Assembly: GCA_934096705.1 (NCBI GenBank)
Contig: CAKOMR010000002.1
Span: 80,916 to 144,915, forward strand
Length of the DNA stretch: 64,000 bases
Origin: an uncultured Bacilli bacterium
Lineage (GTDB): Bacteria > Bacillota_I > Bacilli_A > RF39 > UBA660
Reading direction: 5' to 3'
The position numbers and the translations under genes were made by a program. A model generated the notes under the pieces. It was not told the origin of the DNA, made no database searches, and was given only the letters and a program-made list of their open reading frames with translations. Every line of letters starts with the position of its first letter. Position 1 is the first letter of the stretch. Positions 57,444-64,000 of this stretch are shown one piece after another.

Positions 57444-58091
57444 ATGAAGATAAAAGAAAGATTAAAAAGAAAGTATTATATTTTAATATCACTTATTTTA
57501 ATCTTTTTTTTTACATGTTTTTTTATAAATTTTTATAATAAAAAAGTGGCATTAAAACTAGATAGTTATGCAAATCAAATGGTTAAAGGAGAACTACAGA
57601 AAAAAATATTAAAAAATATTAATAATGTTTATAGTAATAGTTTAAATGATTTACTAATAATGCATTTAAATAATAATAATGAAATTTTATTTATTGATTA
57701 TAACTTAAAAAAATCATATGAAATACTTAATAATTATGTAAATAATTTAAGTGGTGATATAAAACAAAGTAATATTATAACAATTCCTTTTTTTGCATCA
57801 AATGATAGTTTATTATTTGCAAATCTTGGCCCTAAAATAAGTGTGAAATATGATTTCGTTAATTCGGTTATAGCAAATATTCACACAAAAGTTACTAATT
57901 ATGGAATAAATAATGCTCTTTTGGAAGTATATTTACATTTAGAAATTAATTATTTAATTACTGTTCCAATTAACACAAAAAAATATAAAGAAGAATATGA
58001 TTTACTTCTTACATCAAAAGTTATTAATGGTAAAGTTCCCTCAATATATGGAACTAATATAACTAAAGATAGTTCAATTGTTACAAATTAG
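57444..58091 (+). CDS. yunB: Sporulation protein YunB
   Basis: A 215-residue protein with a signal anchor at 11-30 (YYILISLILIFFFTCFFINF). The outer part follows the YunB family: KLDSYANQMVKGELQKKILK, NIITIPFFASNDSLLFANLG then PKISVKYDFVNSVIANI, NYGINNALLEVYLHLEI and GKVPSIYG at the end. In Bacillus yunB is a sigma-E gene made in the mother cell and needed for full sporulation. The assignment rests on motif order recalled from the family. Start ATG has the CATATAAT box 5 bases before it. Confidence 0.8.
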   Translation: MKIKERLKRKYYILISLILIFFFTCFFINFYNKKVALKLDSYANQMVKGELQKKILKNINNVYSNSLNDLLIMHLNNNNEILFIDYNLKKSYEILNNYVNNLSGDIKQSNIITIPFFASNDSLLFANLGPKISVKYDFVNSVIANIHTKVTNYGINNALLEVYLHLEINYLITVPINTKKYKEEYDLLLTSKVINGKVPSIYGTNITKDSSIVTN

Positions 58092-58093
58092 TT

Positions 58094-58169
58094 TTCCCAT
58101 GGTTTTGCCTATGGTGTATTTTCTTAAAAGTATATGTTTTAAGAAAAAGCAACCTCGTGTTTATGGGAA
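58094..58169 (+). promoter_or_regulatory. Folded leader before the large surface protein gene
   Basis: TTCCCAT (58094-58100) pairs with ATGGGAA (58163-58169) and encloses GGTT-TT-GC (58101-58108) paired with GCAACC (58149-58154) and a perfect 11-bp hairpin TTTTCTTAAAA/TTTTAAGAAAA (58119-58129 with 58137-58147). Three nested helices suggest a structured RNA, perhaps a cis-regulator. It matches no riboswitch class I know. Confidence 0.5.
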
Positions 58170-58180
58170 GAAGTTTAGGT

Positions 58181-59986
58181 ATGAAAGATATAAATAAAAA
58201 GTATACAATTATTTTCATTTTATCAGTAGTTATGATGTCATTTTTAGCATTAGCATCTTTTGCATTTTTAGGAAATTTTCAAAGAACACTAAATAATACA
58301 AATGTAAATATTTTAGCTCAAAATGTAAATAATACATATTTTAATGTAACAAATAATGTATCATTTTCTTTAGATGTAGACCCAACAAAGATGAATGAAA
58401 CAAATAATGGAAATTATGTGGCAGAAAATACAGCAATACTCGATGTATCAATAAATCTAGCAGCAGATGGTTTAAGTGTCAAATGTACTTATGATATCAT
58501 ATTTGAATATGATTCATCTTCGAATATATACGGAGTAAGTCCAACCCCAGTAACCACAGGAGCAAGTAAAGAGCTTACTTTGCAAGCAATTGGGTCAAAC
58601 GGAACAAGTGATTATTTTGAAGAAAAGAACTTTAATTTAACAAGTAGGAAAAAAACAATAGTAAGTGGAGCAGAGATAGTAAATTCAATAGCAGATATGC
58701 CCACGACTCATAGATGGAAATTTGTAAATAGATTTTATAATCTAAATTTAGATCAATCAGCATTAGCAAATAAATCTTTTAAAGGAAGATATTATGTAGC
58801 AAATGTATCATGTGATAAATCTGAAGATAAAACAATTTATTCACTCGTAAAAAAAAGATATAAAAATAATGATAAATATGTAAAACTATATAGTGAGTCT
58901 GATGCAAGTACTTATGCAAATCCAGTATACTATTTTAATGGAGCAGTAACAAATAACAATGTACTTTTCGGAGGTTTTTGTTGTAAGATGGTAAGAACAA
59001 CAGACACTGGTGGAATAAAAATGGTATATAACGGAGTACAAACAAATGGTTCATGTAACAATACAGGTGATGCTTCACAAATAGGAACGAGTGTATTTAA
59101 TAGTAATTCAAATTCACCAGCATATGTAGGATATATGTATAATACAATTTATACATATTCATATAAAAGCATGTCATCAGAATCAAATATAATATTTGGA
59201 AATACATTTATATACGCAAATGGTAAGTACATATTAAGTAATCTTAAAACAGTAGAAACATGGTCAAGTGGATATAATACGATAAATAGTACACATTATA
59301 CGTGTTTTACTACTGATTCAACATGTGAAGAAGTATATTATGTATATTACACAAACTCAGATAATGCATATTATATAACACTTACAGATGGTAAACGAGT
59401 AGACGATGCAATAAATGAAATGTTATATGCGGATGATGTGAATAAAACAGATAGTAAAATAAAATCATATATAGATTCGTGGTATAAAGACAATATGACA
59501 AGTTTTACAGATAAACTAGAAGATACAATATTTTGCAATGATAGGACGATTTTAAATAAAAATGGTTGGGATTCGAATGGGGGAGATACATCAGCAGGTT
59601 TAACATTCAAAAATGCCAAATCAAATTATAGTTTAGCATGTACAAATGAGACTGATAGATTCAGTATGAGTAATAGTAAAGCGAAACTAACTTACCCAAT
59701 TGGGTTATTGTCCGCACCGGAGGTTTGGCTTGCATATAGAAATGCCAGTTTGAGTACATATTATTTGAGAAGTAGAAACGATTATTGGATTATTACGCCT
59801 AAAAATTGGTTTTATGAAAGTTTATATATAACATCAGCAATGAATTTTTATGTTAGAGCATCAGGCGCTTTACAAGGGTATAGTGTTTCATTTTCGAAAG
59901 GCGTAAAACCTGTTATTTCATTAAAACCAGGTACTGAGTATACCTCAGGAGATGGATCATATACAAATCCATTTGTTGTTTCATAA
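58181..59986 (+). CDS. Large surface protein with signal anchor
   Basis: A 601-residue exported protein. Residues 5-30 form a hydrophobic anchor or signal (YTIIFILSVVMMSFLALASF). The rest is rich in Asn, Ser, Thr, Tyr, with scattered cysteine pairs (GGFCCKMVR, TCFTTDSTCEE). The C-terminus WIITPKNWF...KGVKPVISLKPG, then TSGDGSYTNPFVV, is a recurring ending in surface proteins of gut Bacillota, where it resembles a DUF6273-like domain. By eye it uses ACA, GCA and GTA codons more than its neighbours, which may reflect transfer or strong expression. Start ATG 58181 chosen; ATG 58157 lies in the folded leader. Likely an adhesin or sheath protein. Confidence 0.65.
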   Translation: MKDINKKYTIIFILSVVMMSFLALASFAFLGNFQRTLNNTNVNILAQNVNNTYFNVTNNVSFSLDVDPTKMNETNNGNYVAENTAILDVSINLAADGLSVKCTYDIIFEYDSSSNIYGVSPTPVTTGASKELTLQAIGSNGTSDYFEEKNFNLTSRKKTIVSGAEIVNSIADMPTTHRWKFVNRFYNLNLDQSALANKSFKGRYYVANVSCDKSEDKTIYSLVKKRYKNNDKYVKLYSESDASTYANPVYYFNGAVTNNNVLFGGFCCKMVRTTDTGGIKMVYNGVQTNGSCNNTGDASQIGTSVFNSNSNSPAYVGYMYNTIYTYSYKSMSSESNIIFGNTFIYANGKYILSNLKTVETWSSGYNTINSTHYTCFTTDSTCEEVYYVYYTNSDNAYYITLTDGKRVDDAINEMLYADDVNKTDSKIKSYIDSWYKDNMTSFTDKLEDTIFCNDRTILNKNGWDSNGGDTSAGLTFKNAKSNYSLACTNETDRFSMSNSKAKLTYPIGLLSAPEVWLAYRNASLSTYYLRSRNDYWIITPKNWFYESLYITSAMNFYVRASGALQGYSVSFSKGVKPVISLKPGTEYTSGDGSYTNPFVVS

Positions 59987-60026
59987 AAATTTAAAAATTT
60001 TATATATTCCAATTAAAAAATAATTG

Positions 60027-60035
60027 TGCTATACT
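60027..60035 (+). promoter_or_regulatory. Extended -10 promoter element (TGCTATACT)
   Basis: TG-C-TATACT 17 bases before ATG 60053; GGTGAGAG lies between. Confidence 0.5.
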
Positions 60036-60052
60036 TAATAATAGGTGAGAGT

Positions 60053-60856
60053 ATGAAAAATGATAGCGTTTTTGTAAATGAATCATTTAGTGAAGCTATT
60101 AATGATTATTTAAGTAGTAAAAATAAACCTGAGGGAGTTAAGTATAATTCCTTTCCAGTAGTGGTAATAAGATTATTAATGATTATATATGATGAATTAG
60201 ATATTTTAAATCCCTATTACTTAAATAATGAGCAATCATTAAATGATAATTTAGAAAAATATGGATACTCTTATACTAGAATATGTGAATTTAAAAAAGC
60301 ATTTCAAAGATATTTTGAAAATGAGAATTCCGAAGATTTTATAAGTATTCAAAAAATGTTAATTGATATGTTTGCGATGAAAACAAAATCAATGAAAGTG
60401 GATGATGTTATTATTAGTAATTTCAAAGATTTACTTTATACACCGTCTTCATCATCTATGCTTATAACATCATATAATTATTTAATGGCACCAAATCCAA
60501 ATGAAATATCCGAATATTTTGATAAAGTTATAAGTGCTAATAAATATCATAAACCAGAAAAACCTAAGAAAACATTAAATATTGATGCATATGAAATTTT
60601 AAAATATTCACTTGAGGATATAAAAGGGATGTCTGCTGATGAACTAGACCAAGTTAATAAAAAGGTGTATAATTACTTTGATATTAATGAAAATGCAATT
60701 AATAAAGATTATTTACTAGACAAAGCAGTATATGATTTTAATAATCCAAAACCATCACTTTCTACAGGAAATGGATATGTGGATATTTTACTTATCTTAT
60801 CTATAATTGTAACTCTTGGATTAGTAATATTCTTGTTAACAATTTTTGTATTCTAG
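60053..60856 (+). CDS. Tail-anchored hypothetical protein (267 aa)
   Basis: Mostly helical cytosolic protein (FPVVVIRLLMIIYDELDILN, RICEFKKAFQRYF) with one C-terminal membrane helix (ILLILSIIVTLGLVIFLLTI). The middle is serine-rich (TPSSSSMLITS). Not recognised. ATG 60053 follows AGGTGAGAG. The YutD-family gene follows after 13 bases with AAAGGA in the gap, so they form an operon. Confidence 0.62.
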   Translation: MKNDSVFVNESFSEAINDYLSSKNKPEGVKYNSFPVVVIRLLMIIYDELDILNPYYLNNEQSLNDNLEKYGYSYTRICEFKKAFQRYFENENSEDFISIQKMLIDMFAMKTKSMKVDDVIISNFKDLLYTPSSSSMLITSYNYLMAPNPNEISEYFDKVISANKYHKPEKPKKTLNIDAYEILKYSLEDIKGMSADELDQVNKKVYNYFDINENAINKDYLLDKAVYDFNNPKPSLSTGNGYVDILLILSIIVTLGLVIFLLTIFVF

Positions 60857-60869
60857 AAAGGAATATTTT

Positions 60870-61151
60870 ATGAATATTACAATTAATGATGTTACATATG
60901 AAGTTATAAAAAATGAAAAAGATGCAATAGATGAAGAAACTTTGAAAGAAAAGATTACAGATTATTTTGAACCTTTTGATTATATCGTAGGTGATTGGGC
61001 CTATGGAAAAGTTCGTTTAAAGGGTTTTAATAATAAAAGTAATAAAGGATTTAAAAAAATTAACGATATTGATATGGTTAATGAATATATAGAGAAATAT
61101 TGTGCATATGGTTGCAGATATTTCATAATTAAAAAGATTGAAAATAAATAG
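60870..61151 (+). CDS. yutD: YutD-family (DUF1027) protein
   Basis: A 93-residue small protein with the YutD pattern FDYIVGDWAYGKVRLKGF followed by basic residues and YCAYGCRYFIIKKI. The function of YutD is not established. ATG 60870 has AAAGGA before it; an upstream in-frame ATG (60846) lies in the preceding gene. yunB, yutD, a yutH-like gene and a nifU-like gene (yutI) also lie near each other in Bacillus, which supports the call. Confidence 0.82.
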   Translation: MNITINDVTYEVIKNEKDAIDEETLKEKITDYFEPFDYIVGDWAYGKVRLKGFNNKSNKGFKKINDIDMVNEYIEKYCAYGCRYFIIKKIENK

Positions 61152-61157
61152 CTTATT

Positions 61158-61166
61158 TGTTATAAT
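61158..61166 (+). promoter_or_regulatory. Extended -10 promoter element (TGTTATAAT)
   Basis: TG-T-TATAAT 28 bases before GTG 61195. Confidence 0.55.
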
Positions 61167-61194
61167 ATGTTTATCATAGAAGGGATTGATTAAA

Positions 61195-61911
61195 GTGGGG
61201 AAAATTAAAGTTAATTTAGCAGGTGGAAGTGTATTTGAAAAGCCTTTAGTAACTTGTTTCCAAGGCGCAACTGCAAATTATGTAGTGTTTGATAATGAAA
61301 TGAATGGAGCAATGGGTTTACCAATTATTTGTATTAGTAAACTTGTTGGCAATAATGTAGAAAAAATATTTGATCAAAGCGAGTGGGCAAGTGTTAAAGA
61401 AAATTTAAAATCTATAATAAGTGGTCAAAATATGATTTATTTAGAAGTTCCTGAAACTTTAAATGGTCAGGATGATTTCTTTACTCAACTTACTTTACCA
61501 GTGGCATCCTTTGATGTATTAAAAAACGCATACAAACCACCGGTACCAGTTGAACCACAAGCGCCTGTAACACCAGTAGCTCCTGAAGTTATGGATGTAC
61601 AAGCACCAGCAGCACCAACTGTTGAGCCTGTTCAAAATATTATGGATAGTCCAATATCAATAACACCTAGTATGCCAACTGCAAGTGTAATGCCAAGTGC
61701 AGAACAAATGCCCGGTGCTCAAAATGTAAATTCAATAAATTTTGCTAATCCATTTGCAGCAAGTACGCCTGTAGAACCGGCACCACAGGTAATGCAAACT
61801 GTGCAAGCTCCAGCAGTAGATGATAGTGAACTTGCCCAAATTAAAGAAACATTCATGAAATCTTGCGAAAACATGTTTGATGCTTTAGTTAAAAAAATGC
61901 AAAATAAATAG
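61195..61911 (+). CDS. Hypothetical protein with Pro/Ala-rich linker
   Basis: A 238-residue protein starting at GTG 61195 (GAAGGGA nine bases before it; a TTG at 61186 is too close). Residues 1-112 form a folded domain (VNLAGGSVFEKPLVTCFQGA, LPIICISKLVGNNVEKIF). Residues about 113-210 are a Pro/Ala/Val linker (VPVEPQAPVTPVAPEV). The last 30 are helical (LAQIKETFMKSCENMFDALV). No signal peptide. Not recognised; such a linker usually joins two parts of a scaffold or envelope protein. Its end carries the terminator. Confidence 0.65.
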   Translation: MGKIKVNLAGGSVFEKPLVTCFQGATANYVVFDNEMNGAMGLPIICISKLVGNNVEKIFDQSEWASVKENLKSIISGQNMIYLEVPETLNGQDDFFTQLTLPVASFDVLKNAYKPPVPVEPQAPVTPVAPEVMDVQAPAAPTVEPVQNIMDSPISITPSMPTASVMPSAEQMPGAQNVNSINFANPFAASTPVEPAPQVMQTVQAPAVDDSELAQIKETFMKSCENMFDALVKKMQNK

Positions 61912-61939
61912 CTTTCAGTATAAAACTGAAAGTTTTTTT
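61911..61939 (+). terminator. Terminator after 61195-61911
   Basis: CTTTCAGT at 61912-61919, loop ATAAA, ACTGAAAG at 61925-61932, then seven T. Confidence 0.9.
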
Positions 61940-61946
61940 ATATAAT
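61939..61946 (+). promoter_or_regulatory. TATATAAT box 5 bases before the yutH-like ATG
   Basis: TATATAAT at 61939-61946 then GTAGT and ATG 61952; no ribosome site. A GTATAAA 14 bases upstream fits a sigma-E-like -35. Confidence 0.45.
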
Positions 61947-61951
61947 GTAGT

Positions 61952-62863
61952 ATGAAAGAATCTATAGAATATTATTATAATTTAACAATCGATGAATTAT
62001 TTATAGAAAAAGATGTTTATCATTTTAAGATAGATAATAGAGATTTTTATTTTAACTATTTTTCTAGAGATGTTAAAGATTTAGAGGATATTATAAAATG
62101 CAATGTTGAACTTAAGAATCATGGAGTTAATACTCATATTATTTTTAAAAATATTAATAATGAATATTTAACTAAAATAGAAGATCAAAATTATATCCTT
62201 ATTGAAGTTATAAATAAAAGTGAAATTATTAATATCTCAGATATAATTGATTATAACAGAAAATTTATTTTGATAGATTCAAATAACCTTTATAGAAATA
62301 ATTGGTCATATTTATGGCAAACAAAGATTGATTATATAGAATCACAACTTAAAGAAATAAAAACTAATATTATAATTGAAAATAGTATAGATTATTATAT
62401 TGGACTTGCAGAAAATGCTATATATTATGTAAATATGATTGAAAAAAAATATCCTATATCAAATTTAGATAAAATTGTATTAAGTAGAAAAAGAATTTAT
62501 TTTCCAAATTATAAATTAAATTATTTAAATCCATTATCTTTTATATTTGATTTAGAGGTTAGGGATGTGGCAGAGTATATTAAAAGTTATTTTTTTGCAG
62601 GTGAAAATGCCAAGGTAGAATTAGAAACTTTTTTAAAAAGTGTGCATTTAACAACTTATAGTTATAATATGCTTTTTGCAAGACTTTTATATCCATCTTA
62701 TTATTTTGATATTTATGAAAAAATTGTTAATACAAATGAAAAGAGTGATAAACTTTTGAAAATTGTTTCTTTAAATGTTGAATATGAAAAATTTTTAAAA
62801 AAAGCATATGAACTTATAAGTTCATATGCTCCTTTAGAAAATATTGAATGGCTTAAAAATTAA
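61952..62863 (+). CDS. YutH/CotS-like spore coat-associated kinase-fold protein
   Basis: A 303-residue protein resembling the YutH branch of the aminoglycoside phosphotransferase fold: WQTKIDYIESQLKEIK, then YYIGLAENAIYYVNMIEKKY (family pattern yYlGlxENAIxY) and LNPLSFIFDLEVRDVAEYIK (the DxxxRD region, degenerate). In Bacillus, YutH and CotS are coat-associated. Catalytic residues look poor, so it is probably a structural relative. The neighbouring nifU-like gene (YutI) supports the call. Its last 11 bases overlap the convergent NifU gene. It lacks a ribosome site. Confidence 0.6.
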   Translation: MKESIEYYYNLTIDELFIEKDVYHFKIDNRDFYFNYFSRDVKDLEDIIKCNVELKNHGVNTHIIFKNINNEYLTKIEDQNYILIEVINKSEIINISDIIDYNRKFILIDSNNLYRNNWSYLWQTKIDYIESQLKEIKTNIIIENSIDYYIGLAENAIYYVNMIEKKYPISNLDKIVLSRKRIYFPNYKLNYLNPLSFIFDLEVRDVAEYIKSYFFAGENAKVELETFLKSVHLTTYSYNMLFARLLYPSYYFDIYEKIVNTNEKSDKLLKIVSLNVEYEKFLKKAYELISSYAPLENIEWLKN

Positions 62864-63077
62864 CATTAATTACACCTTTAATTTCGGGAATTTCTTCTTT
62901 GAAGAAAGTTAATAAGTTTTCATTAATGGTATTATCTTGATACATACAATTTGCACAAGCACCGTATAATTTTATATATACATAACCATCTTCATATTTA
63001 ATAAATTCAATATCTCCACCATCCATATTTAGGTATGGACGTATTTTTTCAATTACTTCTAAAATTTTTTCTTTCAT
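62853..63077 (-). CDS. NifU C-terminal-domain protein (YutI-like)
   Basis: A 74-residue Fe-S scaffold of the NifU/Nfu C-terminal type: IRPYLNMDGGDIEFIKYEDG then YVYIKLYGACANCMYQDNT with the CxxC that holds the cluster. It delivers [4Fe-4S] clusters to client proteins. The start could be ATG 63077 or GTG 63086; on the minus strand TGATATACT lies upstream, 6 bases before the GTG. It converges on, and overlaps, the yutH-like gene. Confidence 0.9.
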   Translation of the reverse strand: MKEKILEVIEKIRPYLNMDGGDIEFIKYEDGYVYIKLYGACANCMYQDNTINENLLTFFKEEIPEIKGVINVNF

Positions 63078-63144
63078 ACAAATCACGTATATAGTATATC
63101 ATTTTTTTTGAAAACATGATAGAATTTATTTGGAAGAAGGTTTT

Positions 63145-63501
63145 ATGGCAGAATATATTGCGGGTAGTATCGTGAAATGCCAAGTAACTGGAATAGAAAA
63201 GTATGGTGCCTTTGTAAACGTTGATTCAGTTTATACAGGCCTTATCCATATTTCGGAAATATCAAATGATTATGTAAAAAACATTGCTGATTTTTTACAA
63301 GTAGGTGAAATTATTTACACTCAAATTCTTGAAGTTGATGAAATTAATCATCAATTAAAACTATCAATTAAAAATATAAATTACAAATCTAATTCTAAAA
63401 GTAAAGTAAAAGAATCAAGACTAGGATTTTTACCTTTAAAAAATCATTTAAATACTTGGATTAGTGAAAAACTATCAGAAATCAAAAAAAATGGTGAATA
63501 A
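63145..63501 (+). CDS. S1 RNA-binding domain protein (GSP13/YugI/CvfD-like)
   Basis: A 118-residue protein with one S1 domain: AGSIVKCQVTGIEKYGAFVN, GLIHISEISNDYVKN and LKLSIKNI, then a basic linker and the C-terminal tail LGFLPLKNHLNTWI typical of the YugI/CvfD family. It likely binds ribosomes or RNA and affects translation under stress. ATG 63145 follows GAAGAAGG; an in-frame start at 63130 is also possible. Confidence 0.85.
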   Translation: MAEYIAGSIVKCQVTGIEKYGAFVNVDSVYTGLIHISEISNDYVKNIADFLQVGEIIYTQILEVDEINHQLKLSIKNINYKSNSKSKVKESRLGFLPLKNHLNTWISEKLSEIKKNGE

Positions 63502-63517
63502 ACCATTTTTTATTTTT
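63488..63517 (+). terminator. Terminator after the S1-domain gene
   Basis: AAAATGGT at 63488-63495 pairs with ACCATTTT at 63502-63509, then T run. Confidence 0.8.
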
Positions 63518-63523
63518 TTGCAT

Positions 63524-63551
63524 AAAAAAACTCAATTTCTTGAGTATTTTT
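63524..63551 (-). terminator. Terminator of tRNA-Leu (minus strand)
   Basis: ACTCAA at 63530-63535 pairs with TTGAGT at 63540-63545; the A run at 63524-63530 is the T tract on the minus strand. It may also act on the plus strand. Confidence 0.75.
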
Positions 63552-63555
63552 TTAA

Positions 63556-63644
63556 TGGTGCCCGAGGCCGGACTTGAACCGGCACGGGTTTTAATGCCCG
63601 CAGGATTTTAAGTCCTGTGCGTCTACCTATTCCGCCACTCGGGC
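63556..63644 (-). tRNA. tRNA-Leu (TAA)
   Basis: On the minus strand: acceptor GCCCGAG/CTCGGGC with A73 and CCA encoded, anticodon loop CTTAAAA with TAA, and a long variable arm typical of class II tRNA. Length 89. Confidence 0.97.
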
Positions 63645-63774
63645 AGGCACTGTCTTAATTAATAAGACTATTTAATTATAACTTGTTTTTTTTTACTTTG
63701 CAATACTTTTTTGAATATAAGTGAAAATAATTGAGTATAATTAAGGTGTTAAAATAATTTTTTTAAAAAGTTAA

Positions 63775-63804
63775 TTGACAAGATAAAATATTATATGCTA
63801 TAAT
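63775..63804 (+). promoter_or_regulatory. Promoter of the tRNA-Ser/tRNA-fMet operon
   Basis: TTGACA at 63775-63780, 18 bases, extended -10 TGCTATAAT at 63796-63804. Confidence 0.88.
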
Positions 63805-63824
63805 CATATTGCACTTGAAGAAGT

Positions 63825-63917
63825 GGGGGAATACCCAAGTCCGGTTGAAGGGACTGGTCTTGAAAACCAGGAGGTCGGGTAACCGGCGCAGGGGTTCGAA
63901 TCCCTTTTCCCCCGCCA
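63825..63917 (+). tRNA. tRNA-Ser (TGA)
   Basis: Acceptor GGGGGAA/TTCCCCC, G73, encoded CCA; anticodon stem CTGGT/ACCAG with loop CTTGAAA (TGA); long variable arm (GGTCGGGTAACCGGC). Length 93. Confidence 0.96.
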
Positions 63918-63927
63918 AGTTAGATAT

Positions 63928-64000
<73 letters not shown>

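Overview
The window is AT-rich (about three quarters A+T by eye), densely coded and uses the standard bacterial code: TGA is a working stop, for example at the ends of rpoZ and the CDF transporter, and is never seen inside a gene. Most starts carry AGGAGG-like ribosome binding sites, and sigma-A promoters are recognisable (two perfect TTGACA/TATAAT pairs). Gene content and order point to an uncultured low-GC Bacillota of the Bacilli type, probably gut-associated. Several genes are tied to endospores in Bacillus: a CotD-like coat protein, a SigH-type sigma factor, a SleB-like hydrolase, DacB/SpmA/SpmB, YunB and a YutH-like coat protein. Two stretches keep Bacillus order: dacB-spmA-spmB-rluB, and yunB...yutD...yutH-yutI(NifU). 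The organism is therefore a spore former or descends from one.

Layout. 1-11,300: pgsA, the CotD-like gene, nucleotide-related enzymes (HD plus P-loop kinase fusion, Nudix, ASCH-Nudix), a methyltransferase, a CDF metal transporter, rpoZ, tRNA-Ala, an SDR enzyme, an SPFH protein and a radical SAM enzyme. 11,390-26,670: tRNA-Thr, rlmB-sigH, tRNA-His, cysteine desulfurase with two thiol-redox proteins, an HD hydrolase, twin CmpB-like membrane proteins, a GH25 lysozyme lipoprotein, two membrane-anchored XRE regulators, rRNA-modifying enzymes, tRNA-Asn, a single-ring ClpB-like ATPase and secE-nusG. The rlmB-sigH and secE-nusG pairs are neighbours in Bacillus but are about 13 kb apart here.

26,670-36,090: a nitrate/sulfonate/taurine-type ABC importer on the minus strand whose ATPase gene is cut in two just after its signature motif by a 7.9-kb integrative element. 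The element has a large serine recombinase at its left end, a possible small ORF before it, a 1640-residue repeat protein and an aldehyde-dehydrogenase-fold protein with no catalytic cysteine. Both junctions can be read to the base. Joining the element ends rebuilds a strikingly symmetric attP, and joining the flanks rebuilds an uninterrupted ATPase. This is the most novel part of the window.

36,190-51,340: CBS-type manganese pyrophosphatase, a DUF11-like surface protein, a MacB/FtsX-type ABC exporter, DUF3137-LemA, a two-component system, an EamA transporter, a GNAT enzyme, a membrane-tethered zinc-protease candidate and a P-type Ca2+ ATPase. 51,410-64,000: an LppM-like lipoprotein, the sporulation-linked genes, a ferredoxin with a cysteine-repeat tail, a large surface protein behind a folded leader, NifU-like and S1-domain proteins, and three tRNA genes (Leu, Ser, initiator Met cut by the window end).

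A second theme is regulatory. Several sporulation-type genes (dacB, spmA, yunB, yutH-like) have no Shine-Dalgarno sequence. They carry a CATAWAAT-like -10 box only 5-6 bases before ATG, which suggests leaderless transcripts from a sporulation sigma factor. No rRNA genes, CRISPR arrays or insertion sequences were seen. No gap between genes exceeds 300 bases; the longest (24,401-24,678 and 29,420-29,685) are described below.
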